Source: Hyphomicrobium_A sp963745205
Lineage (GTDB): Bacteria > Pseudomonadota > Alphaproteobacteria > Rhizobiales > Hyphomicrobiaceae
Length of the DNA: 64,000 nucleotides
Direction of reading: 5' to 3'
Assembly (NCBI GenBank): GCA_963745205.1
Contig: CAVUWX010000022.1
Span: 1-64,000 of the forward strand
Under the pieces are notes generated by a model. That model ran no database searches. It was given only the letters and a program-made list of their open reading frames with translations, and was not told the DNA's origin. How positions within the stretch are numbered: position 1 is the stretch's first letter; each line of letters begins with the position of its first letter. The position numbers were made by a program, and so were the translations under genes. Below, piece by piece: positions 50,969 to 60,875 of this stretch.

Positions 50969-51676
50969 CTAAACCGGCCGTGCTTCGAACTTCAGTTTGA
51001 CCTCGCCGATGTTGATGACGTCGCCCTTCTTGAGGCGCGCTTCGCCAACGGGCGCGCCGTTGACAAGCACGCCGTTGCCTTCGTTGCCGGAGACGTCCGT
51101 GATCATTACGTCGCCATCCGTCGTGCGGCGGATGACGGCATGATAGCGATGCACCGTCTTGGCCGAGAGACGGATGTCGTTGTCCGCTTCCCGGCCAATT
51201 CTCACCAGCGTGCGTCCGATAACCACGCGGCCGCCGGGACTGCTCTGGATATCGACCCAGGCCTCCGTCGGCCATGAAAATCCTTCGGTCTTAATCGGCT
51301 CCGCATCCGAGGCTCCCCGCTTGCCCGCGCGCGTCAGCGCCACCGTCGTATCAGGCGAGTGTCCCGCGTACGGACGGCGTTTCCTACGGGCGATGAGACC
51401 GGCGAGCGCCAACGGCGGCACTACCATGACGACCGAGAGCCCGAGCACAAGGGCGGGTGCGCGCGCGTAGCTTTCGCCAATCCACTGGCGCACCGGCATC
51501 CAAAGCCGCGCACCGCCGTCGGCGATATCTTCAACAACGGTCGAGCGTAGCAAGAAATCTTGTGCCGATACGACGACGCTTGCGCGCGATTCGGTTGTGC
51601 CCGCCGCCGCGATATGAGCGTCGAAGGCCGCTACAGCGGCCGCAAGCGCCAAAAACGACGACCACGCCGGTCTCAT
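50969..51676 (-). CDS. Membrane-anchored FHA-domain protein
   Basis: The product has 235 residues from ATG 51676 (AGAGAAG; a TTG at 51694 is an alternative). It has an N-terminal signal-like helix (SSFLALAAAVAAFDAHIAAA) and a second span (ALVLGLSVVMVVPPLALAGL) with basic RRKRRP on the cytoplasmic side. The C-terminal FHA domain has VVIGRTLVRIGREADNDIRL (GRE loop), SAKTVHRYHAVI and DVSGNEGNGVLVNG. It may bring phosphorylated partners to the membrane. It is divergent from the kinase gene 216 bases away. Confidence 0.85.
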   Translation of the reverse strand: MRPAWSSFLALAAAVAAFDAHIAAAGTTESRASVVVSAQDFLLRSTVVEDIADGGARLWMPVRQWIGESYARAPALVLGLSVVMVVPPLALAGLIARRKRRPYAGHSPDTTVALTRAGKRGASDAEPIKTEGFSWPTEAWVDIQSSPGGRVVIGRTLVRIGREADNDIRLSAKTVHRYHAVIRRTTDGDVMITDVSGNEGNGVLVNGAPVGEARLKKGDVINIGEVKLKFEARPV

Positions 51677-51892
51677 GGTCTTCTCTTGAGCCAATCACCA
51701 AACAGAGTCGTGCCGCATGACGGCAGCAACATGGCCGCAAAACGACTGGCCCAAGATTTGTTCAACTCGAGGCCATCGCCCGTGCGAGCGCCACATTTGT
51801 GAGCCAACAATGTGTCCGGAGGCCACGCGTCATCGACGAACGATCCTGGCAATTATGATGCGGTTGCCTGGGCTTGCTCGTCTTGGGGAACC

Positions 51893-54209
51893 ATGACGAA
51901 TCTCATAGCACTACCAAGCGGGACGGTGCTGGTCGGCGACTACCGCGTCGAGCGTGTGCTGGGAGCTGGCGGATTTCGGCGTCACCTATCTCGCCGAGGA
52001 GCTTGCGCTCGCCCGCCCCGTCACCATCAAGGAATACTTTCCGAGCGACATTGCGCTGCGCGCCGGCGGCATCGATGTGGTGCCGCGCTCGCAGGACGCG
52101 GCCGGAGACTACACCTGGGGGCTTGAGCGCTTCATCGAGGAGGCGCAGACGCTCGCCAAGTTCAATCATACCAATATCGTCCAGCTTCATCGCTACTTCC
52201 GCGACAACAAGACGGGCTACATGGTGCTCCACTTCGAGGAGGGCCAGAGCCTGAAGGGGTGGCTGAAGGCGCTCGGGCGCGCACCGCGCCAGAAGGAGCT
52301 TGATGTCATCCTGGCGCCGCTGCTCGACGCGCTGGAGATGATCCACAAGGCCGATTTCCTGCACCGCGACATCGCCCCCGACAATGTCATCATCCGCAAG
52401 TCGGGCGACCCCGTGCTGATCGACTTCGGGTCGGCGCGCGGTGAGGTCGCCTCGCGCTCCAAGACCATCTCCGCGCTGGTGAAGCCTGGCTACAGCCCCT
52501 ACGAGCAGTACGCCGAGACGAGCAAGCGTCAGGGGCCCTGGACCGACATCTACGCGATGGGCGCCACGCTCTATCATGCCGTCACCGGCAAACGCCCCCC
52601 CGATGCCCCCTCGCGCATGGTGAAGGATGAGATCGTCCCCGCCTCCGAAGCCGCGCTGAGCTCTTACCGCACGGGCTTCCTCAAGGCGATCGACAAGGCG
52701 CTCCGGCTCAACATCGAATCGCGACCGCAATCGATTGCCGCCTGGCGCGGCGATCTCTTGGCGCCCGACCCACCGCGCACCGGGTGGCGCTCGCGCGGTC
52801 GCGAGAAGAAGATCGAGGAAGCCGAGGTCGCCGCCCCCAATGCCGTCACCGAGAAGGTCTCGGCGCCGCCGCCACCAGTGCTCCCGCCGCCCGACGTGCC
52901 GGCGGCCAAGGGCAGCATGCTCAACATCCTCGACGGTTTGCGCAAGAAGCCTGCCGAGGCAAAGGCGGCTCCCGCACCGGCAAAGCCGGTCCTTGAGCCC
53001 GCCAAGGCCGAAGTTCCCGCGCCGCCGAAGAAAGAAGCCAAGGCCAAGCCGGCGAAGCCCAAAAAGGCAGTCGAGCCGGCTGTGCCTAGGGGCCGCGCCC
53101 TCGTAGAGGTCAAGCGTTCGCCGCGGCCGCGCCCGGTGAAGGGCAGCCGTCGCACCTGGGTGCCGATCGCGTTCAAGCTCTTGATCGGCGTCGGCGTCGC
53201 CAGCGCTGCCGTGGCCCTGCAGGACCGTTTTCCGCGCTTTGAAAGCCGCGGCGAGGCGGTGCCGTTGAGCCAGACGCAATCGGCGCAGAACCAATCGCGG
53301 CCGGCGGTGGTCACGCCCATCGCCGAGGTCGAAGCCCATCACGGCGCTATCACCGGCATGGCCTATAGCGAGGACGGGCGCTGGATCGTGACCGTCGGCG
53401 AGGACGCCACGCTGAAAGTCTGGGACGCCGCCTACCACACCCTGATCCGCACGATCGAGCTCGACGACGGACGCGCCACCGCGCTCGCGCTCAAGGGGGC
53501 GCGTGCGTTGACCGCCCATGCCAACGGCAAGACCGTGCTCTGGGATCTGGAGCGCGCGGCCAAGGTCGCCACCGTTCAGCGCAACGAGGCCAACATCTGG
53601 GCGGTCGCGTTCACCGGCGACGCGACGCGCTTTGCCACGGCGAGCCACGACTGGAAGGTGACGCTGTGGGACGCTAATCAGCCGGCTGCGCCGCTGCACG
53701 TGTTCGACGGCCACGAGAACGCGGTGCAGGCGCTCGCCTACTCGCCGGAAGCATTCCTGCTCGCCTCGGGGAGCGCGGACAAGACCGTACGCCTGTGGGA
53801 TCTCCAGACGCTGAGCCTCAAGCGCACCTACAACGGGCCGCGCGATTTCGTGACCGCGGTCGCCTTCTCGCACAATGGGCGCACGCTCGCCAGCGGCTCT
53901 CTCGACGGCCGCATCGATGTTTGGTCGGTCGGATACGCCCGCCGGCTTCGATCACTCACGGGCCACAAGGGTCGCGTGTCGGACGTGGCCTTTTCGCCCG
54001 GCGAGGACTTGCTCGCGTCGGCAAGCGAGGACGGTACGGTGCGCGTCTGGGACATCAGGCGCGGTCGCATCCTGCGAGCGTTGAGCGGCCACACTGGCGG
54101 TGCGACGGCAGTCGCGTTCGCGCCCGACGGGCAGCATCTGGCTTCCGCCGGCGCCAACGGTATGATGCGCTTCTGGGCCGCGCCGCTCGCACAACTCGCG
54201 ACCGAATAG
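51893..54209 (+). pseudogene. Membrane Ser/Thr protein kinase with WD40 sensor, frameshifted at the start
   Basis: The true start is ATG 51893 (GGGGAA): LIALPSGTVLVGDYRVERVL, GAGGF, then a shift at TTT 51974-51976 (one T too many) into VTYLAEELALARPVTIKEYF. Kinase motifs are the Gly loop GAGGF, VTIK (Lys ~46), HRDIAPDN (~157) and DFGSAR (~177). A Pro/Ala/Lys-rich linker (~275-420), a membrane span (PIAFKLLIGVGVASAAVAL) and about seven extracytoplasmic WD40 repeats with WD ends (TLKVWDA, TVLWDLE, TVRLWDL, TVRVWDI) follow. Total ~771 residues. It is the kinase of the FHA/PP2C module. Confidence 0.85.
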
Positions 54210-54330
54210 CGCCGACGCGGGAAGTCAGCGGCGTTTTCGGTGAACTTTGCCGCTGCCGTCGCTCGACGGATCGCGCGAACGGCGGCAGAATGCCGGCCTT
54301 CGGTAAGCCCAACGGCCGCGGCAGCCTCCC

Positions 54331-55725
54331 ATGCATTTCGACGCCCTTCTTCTCGCCCGCATCCAGTTCGCGTTTACGATCTCGTTCCACATCATCTTTC
54401 CGAGCTTCACGATCGGGCTCGCCGCGTTCATCGCTACGCTGCTGGTGCGCTGGCGCATGACCGGGCGCGATCATTTGCTACGGCTCGCACGCTTCTGGAC
54501 CAAAGTGTTCGCCGTTTCTTTCGCCATGGGCGTCGTCTCGGGGATCGTGATGTCCTACGAGTTCGGCACCAACTGGAGCCGCTTCTCCGTCATCGTCGGC
54601 AACGTGCTCGGACCGCTATTGGGCTACGAGGTGCTGACGGCGTTTTTCCTCGAGGCGACCTTCCTCGGCATCATGCTGTTCGGCTGGCAGCGAGTGCCGC
54701 CGAACCTCCACGTCCTCGCCGCTATTCTCGTCGCGCTCGGAACGTCGCTATCGGCGTTCTGGATCCTGTCTGCCAATAGCTGGATGCAGACGCCCGCTGG
54801 GCACGAGGTCCACGACGGCATCGCCTATCCCGTCGATTGGATCGCGGTCATCTTCAATCCGAGCTTCCCCTACCGCTTCGCGCACATGTTCACTGCGGCC
54901 TATCTGACGACGTCGCTCGTCGTGCTGTCGGTCGGCGCGCGCTATCTCGTCGCTGGGCGCTTTGCCGAGGAGAGCCGCACCATGATGCGCATGGGGCTCG
55001 GCATGGTGGCGCTGCTCGCTCCGTTGCAGGTGTTGATCGGCGACCAGCACGGCCTCAACACACTGAAATACCAGCCGGCCAAGATCGCCGCTATCGAGAG
55101 CCACTGGGACGGCTCGCATCCCGGAGCGCTTGTCCTGTTCGCGATCCCCAACTCGCGGGAGGAGCGCAACGATTTCGAGATTGCGATCCCCAACATCGCG
55201 AGCCTAATCCTCACACACGAGCTCGACGGCCTTTTCCCCGGCCTCAAGGAGTTCAAGCCCGACGACCGCCCGCCGATCTTTCCGGTGTTCGTCGCCTTCC
55301 GCCTGATGGTCGGTATCGGCGTGCTGATGGTAGCGATCGGCTGGATCGGCGCCTGGCTGTGGCTGCGCGGACGATTGTTTGAAACGCGCTGGTACCTGCA
55401 AACCGTGCAGTACGCCTGGCCGCTCGGCTTTGTCGCTATTCTGTCCGGGTGGTACGTGACCGAGGTCGGCCGTCAGCCGTGGATCGCCGCCGGCATCCTG
55501 CGCACAGCGGATGCGGCCTCGCCTGTGGGCTTCGGCGCGGTGCTCTTCGGGCTCATCCTGTTCGTGCTCGTCTACGGCGTCGTGTTCTCGACGGGGATCT
55601 ACTACATCAACAGGCTCATAGAGTACGGGCCCAAGGGCACCGCCGCCGAGCCGCCGGAGGGCCTGCCCTCGCGGCCGTTGTCGGCGGCTGAGGGTGCGGC
55701 CCACGTCGCCATCGAGGAGACCTGA
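54331..55725 (+). CDS. cioA: Cytochrome bd-type quinol oxidase subunit I (CioA-like)
   Basis: The product has 464 residues. Heme ligands are at family positions: His20 (b595-side in the SFHIIFPS segment), His185 (YRFAHMFTAA) and Met326 (VAFRLMVGIG), with EVGRQPW near the C-terminus. The short Q-loop and the length fit the cyanide-insensitive CioA branch rather than long-loop CydA. It oxidises quinol and reduces oxygen to water at high affinity, in the inner membrane. cioB follows after 3 bases. Confidence 0.9.
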   Translation: MHFDALLLARIQFAFTISFHIIFPSFTIGLAAFIATLLVRWRMTGRDHLLRLARFWTKVFAVSFAMGVVSGIVMSYEFGTNWSRFSVIVGNVLGPLLGYEVLTAFFLEATFLGIMLFGWQRVPPNLHVLAAILVALGTSLSAFWILSANSWMQTPAGHEVHDGIAYPVDWIAVIFNPSFPYRFAHMFTAAYLTTSLVVLSVGARYLVAGRFAEESRTMMRMGLGMVALLAPLQVLIGDQHGLNTLKYQPAKIAAIESHWDGSHPGALVLFAIPNSREERNDFEIAIPNIASLILTHELDGLFPGLKEFKPDDRPPIFPVFVAFRLMVGIGVLMVAIGWIGAWLWLRGRLFETRWYLQTVQYAWPLGFVAILSGWYVTEVGRQPWIAAGILRTADAASPVGFGAVLFGLILFVLVYGVVFSTGIYYINRLIEYGPKGTAAEPPEGLPSRPLSAAEGAAHVAIEET

Positions 55726-55728
55726 GGC

Positions 55729-56742
55729 ATGGACGCTATCGCCTATTGGCTTCCCCTTGTCTGGGCCGCGCTCATCGGAACGGCCGTGGCGCTCTACGTC
55801 ATTCTCGACGGCTTCGACCTCGGGCTCGGCATCCTCTTCCAGTTCGAGCCGAAGGAGAATTGCCGCGATCTGATGATGAACTCGGTCGCCCCTTTCTGGG
55901 ACGGCAACGAGACTTGGCTCGTGCTGGGCGGCGGCGGGTTGCTCGTCGCCTTTCCGCTCGCCTACGCCGTGATCATGCCGGGGCTCTACCTGCCGATCCT
56001 CATCATGCTCCTGGGGCTCGTATTCCGCGGCGTGGCATTCGAGTTCCGCTGGGCGGCAAAGCCCAGCCACGAGTTCTGGGACAACGCCTTCTCGTGGGGC
56101 TCGATCGTCGCGACCTTCATGCAAGGCGTCGTGCTCGGCGGATACCTGCAGGGCATCGAGGTGAAGGACAAGGCCTTCGCCGGCGGCTCGCTCGACTGGT
56201 TCGCGCCATTCCCGCTGTTCACCGGAGTGGCGCTGCTCGGGGGCTACGCGCTGCTCGGCAGCACCTGGCTCATCATGAAGATCGACGGGCCGTTGGCGCA
56301 GGACGCGCGCGGCTGGGCGACGAAACTGTTGCCGGCCGTGCTCGTCATCATGGCGATCATCAGCCTGTGGACGCCGCTAGCCTTCGAGCGCATCGCCGAC
56401 CGCTGGTTCGCCTGGCCGAACGTCCTTTATTTGTCGCCGGTGCCGATCGCGACCGCGATCACCGCGTGGGCCTGCTGGCACGGGCTCAACACGGGCCGCG
56501 AGGTGATGCCGTTTCTTTGCGCGGTGGGGCTGTTCCTGTTGGGCTTCCTTGGGCTCGCAATCTCGAATGTGCCCTATCTTGTGCCGCCGTCAATCACGAT
56601 CTGGGAGGCCGCAGCCGTTCCGCAGTCGCAGATCTTCATGCTCGTCGGCGTGCTCGTGCTACTCCCCGTGATCCTCGGCTATACGGCGTTCGTCTACTGG
56701 ACGTTCCGCGGCAAGGTGCGCGAAGGCGAGGGATATCATTGA
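55729..56742 (+). CDS. cioB: Cytochrome bd-type quinol oxidase subunit II (CioB-like)
   Basis: The product has 337 residues. It is a CydB-family multi-span protein with ALYVILDGFDLGLGIL at the N-terminus, NSVAPFWDGNETWLVLGGG, LLGLVFRGVAFEFR and PYLVPPSITIWEAA, all standard. It pairs with the preceding gene as the second subunit of the oxidase. No cydX-like peptide is visible after the stop. Length is normal. Confidence 0.95.
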   Translation: MDAIAYWLPLVWAALIGTAVALYVILDGFDLGLGILFQFEPKENCRDLMMNSVAPFWDGNETWLVLGGGGLLVAFPLAYAVIMPGLYLPILIMLLGLVFRGVAFEFRWAAKPSHEFWDNAFSWGSIVATFMQGVVLGGYLQGIEVKDKAFAGGSLDWFAPFPLFTGVALLGGYALLGSTWLIMKIDGPLAQDARGWATKLLPAVLVIMAIISLWTPLAFERIADRWFAWPNVLYLSPVPIATAITAWACWHGLNTGREVMPFLCAVGLFLLGFLGLAISNVPYLVPPSITIWEAAAVPQSQIFMLVGVLVLLPVILGYTAFVYWTFRGKVREGEGYH

Positions 56743-56864
56743 GCTAGGGCTCGCGCGGAGGCCAAAGCCTTGCCATCATCGCTTTGCATCAATAAGCCCC
56801 GTTTGTGGCCGTTGCCTCGAGAGCAGCGGCGTCGCCACCCACTGACAACGAGCTCGGAGGGCGC

Positions 56865-58238
56865 ATGTTCGGTTGGCGCAAGCGCAACGACGGATTCGAA
56901 TGGCGCGAGTACGTGCGCACCACCATCCTGGTGCGTCGCAGGGACCGGCGCGAGCGCGCCGGCCAGGTTGCGAAAGACGCGGTGCAGAATCTGAAAGCTG
57001 CGGGCCAGCGTGGCGCCGTTGCCGGAGCGGTCGGTGCGCAGGCGCTCGGCCGGGGGGCCGCCGCTGCCGGTCAGAAGGGTGTCGTCTACGGCGCCGCCGG
57101 CATCCGCGCCGCCGACAGCAAGCTGCGGGCGGGCCTCCCCGTCCTCGGCTCCGGCCTGAAGACGTTCGCCGTCACGCTCTTCGCCGCACTGCTTGCGCTG
57201 CTGGCCGCTCTTTTCCGCGCCGCGTCGTGGCTGCGGGACCTCCTGGCCCCGCTGCTTGCCGCCGGATGGCGCCGCCTCGATCCGCTGTTCGAGGTGCTGC
57301 GTCAGCCGAGCTTGAGCGTGCCGCTTACCATCGCCGGCGGAGTCGCTGTGCTGGGCGCCGCGGGCCGCATCGCCTCGATGCGGGGCGACCGCGAAGCCGT
57401 CATCGCGCTCCTCATCGGCGCATTGATCCTGTGCGTGCTTCTTGCCGCGCGCTGGTCCGAAGGACTCCCGGCGTGGGTCGATAACGTTGGAGACCGACTC
57501 GGCGAATTCGCACCCGCCGGAACCATCGCCCGTGGTCTGGGTGCCGCGGCCGTGCTTGTGGTCTTCGCGGGCGCGGCCGTGCTTGGATGGCGCGTGATCG
57601 GCCCCCCTTCTGGACACGGCCGGCCGGTTCGCGATTCCTCCACGGTCGAGGGTCGCGGCGTCGCGCTGACCGGCGATACGCTACGGGTGGGGCGGATGAC
57701 GGTGCGGCTCTCCGGCATCGAGGCCCCCGTCGCCGGTCAGACGTGCGAATCCGCGAGCGGCTCATCCTGGCATTGCGACACCGTTGCCCGCGAGGCTCTG
57801 ACCCGCGTCCTCACCAATGGGCGCGTTCGCTGCAAGCTCGGCAGCTCAGACGACGATGGCCACCGGTTCGGCACCTGCCACTCAGGCGACAAGGACGTCG
57901 CCGCGGAGCTCGTGAGCGGTGGCCACGTATTTGCGACTTCGGGTTTGTTTACGTCCTACGGTTCGCTCGAAAGCGCGGCGCGGTCCGGCAAGGCCGGGAT
58001 CTGGAGCGGCGAAGCCGCGCGCCCTGACGACTATCGCGCGCAAAAGTGGGAGGAAGCCAAACGCGATGCCCCGGACGGTTGCCCCATTAAAGGAAATGTA
58101 AAAGGCGGCCGCCGGGTTTATGTTTTGCCTTGGGCGCAAGGCTACGAGCGCGTGCGCATGGGCGGGAAGGGCGACCGCTGGTTCTGCAGTGAGTCCGAGG
58201 CCCGCGAAGCCGGCTGGAAGCCATCCGAGCAGTCCTGA
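56865..58238 (+). CDS. Membrane protein with SNase-like and sunset domains
   Basis: The product has 457 residues from ATG 56865 (GGAGG four bases upstream). The N-terminal ~90 residues are basic and Ala/Gly-rich. Spans follow at about 100-130 (KTFAVTLFAALLALLAALF), 165-185 and 200-220, and 240-260 (AAVLVVFAGAAVLGWRVI). The extracytoplasmic part holds an SNase-like domain (MTVRLSGIEAPVAGQ, AAELVSGGHVFATS, KAGIWSGEA) and a C-terminal sunset domain (CPIKGNVKGGRRVYVLP, RWFCSESEAREAGW). Catalytic residues of nuclease look altered: the Asp of VDTPE-type motifs is Glu, and the Glu is Val. It is perhaps a non-catalytic binding module. Confidence 0.8.
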   Translation: MFGWRKRNDGFEWREYVRTTILVRRRDRRERAGQVAKDAVQNLKAAGQRGAVAGAVGAQALGRGAAAAGQKGVVYGAAGIRAADSKLRAGLPVLGSGLKTFAVTLFAALLALLAALFRAASWLRDLLAPLLAAGWRRLDPLFEVLRQPSLSVPLTIAGGVAVLGAAGRIASMRGDREAVIALLIGALILCVLLAARWSEGLPAWVDNVGDRLGEFAPAGTIARGLGAAAVLVVFAGAAVLGWRVIGPPSGHGRPVRDSSTVEGRGVALTGDTLRVGRMTVRLSGIEAPVAGQTCESASGSSWHCDTVAREALTRVLTNGRVRCKLGSSDDDGHRFGTCHSGDKDVAAELVSGGHVFATSGLFTSYGSLESAARSGKAGIWSGEAARPDDYRAQKWEEAKRDAPDGCPIKGNVKGGRRVYVLPWAQGYERVRMGGKGDRWFCSESEAREAGWKPSEQS

Positions 58239-58257
58239 AAACGGCGCAGAACATGAA

Positions 58258-58287
58258 AGCCCGCGCTCCGGGGGAAGAGCGCGGGCT
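58258..58287 (+). terminator. 11-bp hairpin terminator after the SNase-like gene
   Basis: AGCCCGCGCTC (58258-58268) pairs with GAGCGCGGGCT (58277-58287), 20 bases after the stop of the 56865 gene and between convergent genes. It lacks a T-run but is strong. Confidence 0.6.
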
Positions 58288-58493
58288 GCAATGCGTGACG
58301 CCGCTTAGGGGGGACAGGTGGGAGGGCGCCACGTTGGGAGTAGAATTCAATATCATTTCTCGAGAGTTGGCAAGTCGTTCTTTCGCTGCCTTTCCGAAAC
58401 GTTAAAGAATAATTACAATGACGGCTCGTTTTAAATTGCAAACAACTTTGCTTCGCGATGCAGCATTACTGCAATCGCCAATTGCGCACTGCA

Positions 58494-59531
58494 TCAGCGC
58501 TCGCGCTCGCGTTCGTCCGGCCGCACCTCGATATCGCTGACGCCGCTCGAGCGGATCACCGTCGCCTTCACCGCCTTGCCGATGCGATGCTCATCCAGCA
58601 GCCGGAAAACGTCGTCGACGCCGGTCACCGGCTCGGCATCGAGGCGCACGAGGACGTCGCCGGCCTTGAGCCCGCTCGCATCGGCTGGGCTGCCTGCTTG
58701 CACCTGGCGGATGCGAACGGCGCTCCCCTGCGACAGACCAGCCTTGTAGGCGAGCCTGGCCGAGATGGGGATCTGTTCGGCGACGATGCCGATGCGCGCT
58801 CGGCGCACGCGGCCGTGGGCGAGGATTTGGGTCAATACATGCAGCGCCGTATTGGCTGCAACTGAGAAGCAGATGCCCTGCGCGCCGATGATCATGGCCG
58901 TATTTATACCGATGACCTCGCCGGCTGAGTTCGCCAGCGGCCCGCCAGAATTGCCGGGGTTGAGCGCGGCGTCGGTTTGGATCACGTCGCCGATGAGGCG
59001 CCCATTCTGCGCCCGCAGGGAGCGACCGACCGCACTGACAATGCCGGCGGTGACGGTCGACTGAAATCCGAGAGGATTGCCGATGGCGATGGCGATCTGG
59101 CCGGGGCGCACGAGCTTGGAGTTGGCAAGCCGCGCCGAGGGCAGCGTCTCGCCCGTCTCGCCGCGCAGCACGGCGAGATCGGTGTCGCCGTCGCGGCCGA
59201 GCACGCGCGCGGTGAACTTGTGGCCGTCGGCGAGCGAGACCGAGATCGCCTTCGCGGATTCGATGACGTGGTTATTGGTGAGGATGAGTGCGTCGGGCGA
59301 GATGACCACGCCGGAACCGGTGCCGCTGGCCTGGCGCCCATTGCGTGACCCCGCGACCTCGACGTGTACGACGGCGGGAGCCACAGCATCGACGGCGTCG
59401 ACGACCGCTCGCGAATAGGAATTGAGCAGCCCCTCATCCGCGGTTACGCCGCCGCCGAGCGCGCGGCCAGGACCGTGGGTCTGCCCTGATTGCGGCAATC
59501 CTTCTCCCAAAAATCCGACAATTCTAAGCAT
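58494..59531 (-). CDS. HtrA/DegP-like trypsin-type protease with PDZ domain
   Basis: The product has 345 residues from ATG 59531 (GGAGGGAGAG). Catalytic triad: His in LILTNNHVIES, Asp in GDTDLAVLRGE, Ser in NPGNSGGPLANSAGEVIG. A single PDZ domain follows (LSQGSAVRIRQVQAGSPADA, SGLKAGDVLVRLDAEP). The length is typical of short S1C proteases. No signal peptide is evident (N-terminus MLRIVGFLGEGLPQSG), so the location is unclear; a cytoplasmic or differently exported form is possible. It cleaves misfolded proteins in the family. Confidence 0.9.
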   Translation of the reverse strand: MLRIVGFLGEGLPQSGQTHGPGRALGGGVTADEGLLNSYSRAVVDAVDAVAPAVVHVEVAGSRNGRQASGTGSGVVISPDALILTNNHVIESAKAISVSLADGHKFTARVLGRDGDTDLAVLRGETGETLPSARLANSKLVRPGQIAIAIGNPLGFQSTVTAGIVSAVGRSLRAQNGRLIGDVIQTDAALNPGNSGGPLANSAGEVIGINTAMIIGAQGICFSVAANTALHVLTQILAHGRVRRARIGIVAEQIPISARLAYKAGLSQGSAVRIRQVQAGSPADASGLKAGDVLVRLDAEPVTGVDDVFRLLDEHRIGKAVKATVIRSSGVSDIEVRPDERERER

Positions 59532-59666
59532 CGGCTCTCCCTCCGTTGGACCAAAGCCAGTCGGGAATGGCGTCGAGTTGATATGGGGAGGCTATGGTTA
59601 AAGCGGGAGGCTGGGTGCCGTCGCACTGCGGACTCCGGAGCGCACCTTGCTATCGCCCGTTTGCGG

Positions 59667-60509
59667 CTAGCGCCAGGAAATTTCGAAGGGCGAGAACCGC
59701 AGGCTCGCGGCGGCGGCGGGGGGCTGGCGCAAGTAGCCGATGTCGGCAAGGACGCCGTGTATCCCATCGGTCTTGTCTTTGCGCAGGTCGACACCCTTGT
59801 CCTCGGCCTTGAGGTCGCCGTCCGCCCACAGCCGCACGATGCCATCGGCCTCGCCGGGCGTGTTGAGCACAACCTCCTGCTGCACCCGCATCCAGTGCCC
59901 AGGTTGGAGCGGAAAGCCGCTCAGGTTTATGCCACGAGAGTCGGAGCCGGCGGGCGCGACGTAGATGATACCCTTGCCGTCGCTGGTCCACTGCAGCCGC
60001 ACCGCAAATCGATTGGCATCCCCCGCCTTGGCTGGCGGTGGAGGACCGCCGAACATGCCGGGAAGCGCGCCCCCGCCGTCGTTGAAAGGAAATTGCGCCG
60101 GGATCCAAACGTTGTAGTCGAGGCAGGCCGCGCTTGCGGATTTCATGCCGAGGGGCGCCCAGCGGAAATCAACGCCGTTAGCCTGCCGGTCGGAGTGCGC
60201 CGTCTCGCTCGACACGGGCGCGAGCTTGACCTCCAGCGCCGTGCCAGGCGGCTCCTCGATCGGCACCACCTTGGTGTTGTTGAGCACGCCCCATTCGCCC
60301 AAGCCTGCTCGACCCTGCAGCTCGATCGGCGACAGCGGGACGCCGGCGGCCGTCGCAAGGGAGAACCGCGTCGGCGCCGGATACCGCGAACGGCAGGGCT
60401 CCTCGTGCTCGGTTTGGACGAGCGTGTAGGCGATGTAGCCCACGACGGTGACGCCGATCAGCACCCCGACGGCGTTGAAGATCAGATTGTACGTCGCTTG
60501 AGTGCTCAC
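59667..60509 (-). CDS. Membrane-anchored polysaccharide-lyase-14-like protein
   Basis: The product has 280 residues. One N-terminal span (LIFNAVGVLIGVTVVGYIAY) is followed by a beta-rich extracytoplasmic domain. FNDGGGALPGMFGGPPPP, FAVRLQWTSDGKGIIYVAP, and GHWMRVQQEVVLNTPGEADG with IVRLWADGDL match the jelly-roll of polysaccharide lyase family 14 or similar LamG-like domains. The family acts on alginate or glucuronan; catalytic residues cannot be assigned here. Start ATG 60509. The role may be cell-surface polysaccharide binding or cleavage. Confidence 0.65.
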   Translation of the reverse strand: MSTQATYNLIFNAVGVLIGVTVVGYIAYTLVQTEHEEPCRSRYPAPTRFSLATAAGVPLSPIELQGRAGLGEWGVLNNTKVVPIEEPPGTALEVKLAPVSSETAHSDRQANGVDFRWAPLGMKSASAACLDYNVWIPAQFPFNDGGGALPGMFGGPPPPAKAGDANRFAVRLQWTSDGKGIIYVAPAGSDSRGINLSGFPLQPGHWMRVQQEVVLNTPGEADGIVRLWADGDLKAEDKGVDLRKDKTDGIHGVLADIGYLRQPPAAAASLRFSPFEISWR

Positions 60510-60875
60510 GTGCGTCTCGCCGCGCTATCCCACCGGGCCCGCCCTCGTGGCTCTCTACGCCCGCGACCGTTAATTTCTGTAGGCGGTCGATTGGCTAGCG
60601 GGGAGTTAAGCGCCGAAGACCTTGCAGGGCCGCGAGCGCGCGCATGGGACGAAGAAGCAGTGCTCGACGCTCGGAAGCGTCGGCTGGGCGGTTCATGCAC
60701 AGAAAAAGCCTACTGAAACGCTGAAGCGGAAGCCGGCCAACCTTAGAGTCCCTAAAATGAGCCGGACGAAACAAGGGATTCGGCGCCCGCAGGTGAGCGC
60801 CTTTCTTTGCGCGGCCGAGTGCGTTAAACGCTTTTTGGGTGCTCAATCGATTCTTAAAACGCGAGGAGAGGGCTC
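60510..60875 (+). other. Intergenic region before the secreted repeat protein
   Basis: About 366 bases without a supported gene. It contains the divergent promoter region for the minus-strand PL14-like gene and for the plus-strand secreted protein, whose GAGGAGAGGG ribosome site lies just before 60876. No repeat or RNA structure was seen. Confidence 0.4.

Noticed and set aside
51903..53873. 656-codon minus-strand frame opposite the kinase
   Set aside because: Low-complexity composition and no domain, whereas the plus strand has kinase and WD40 motifs.
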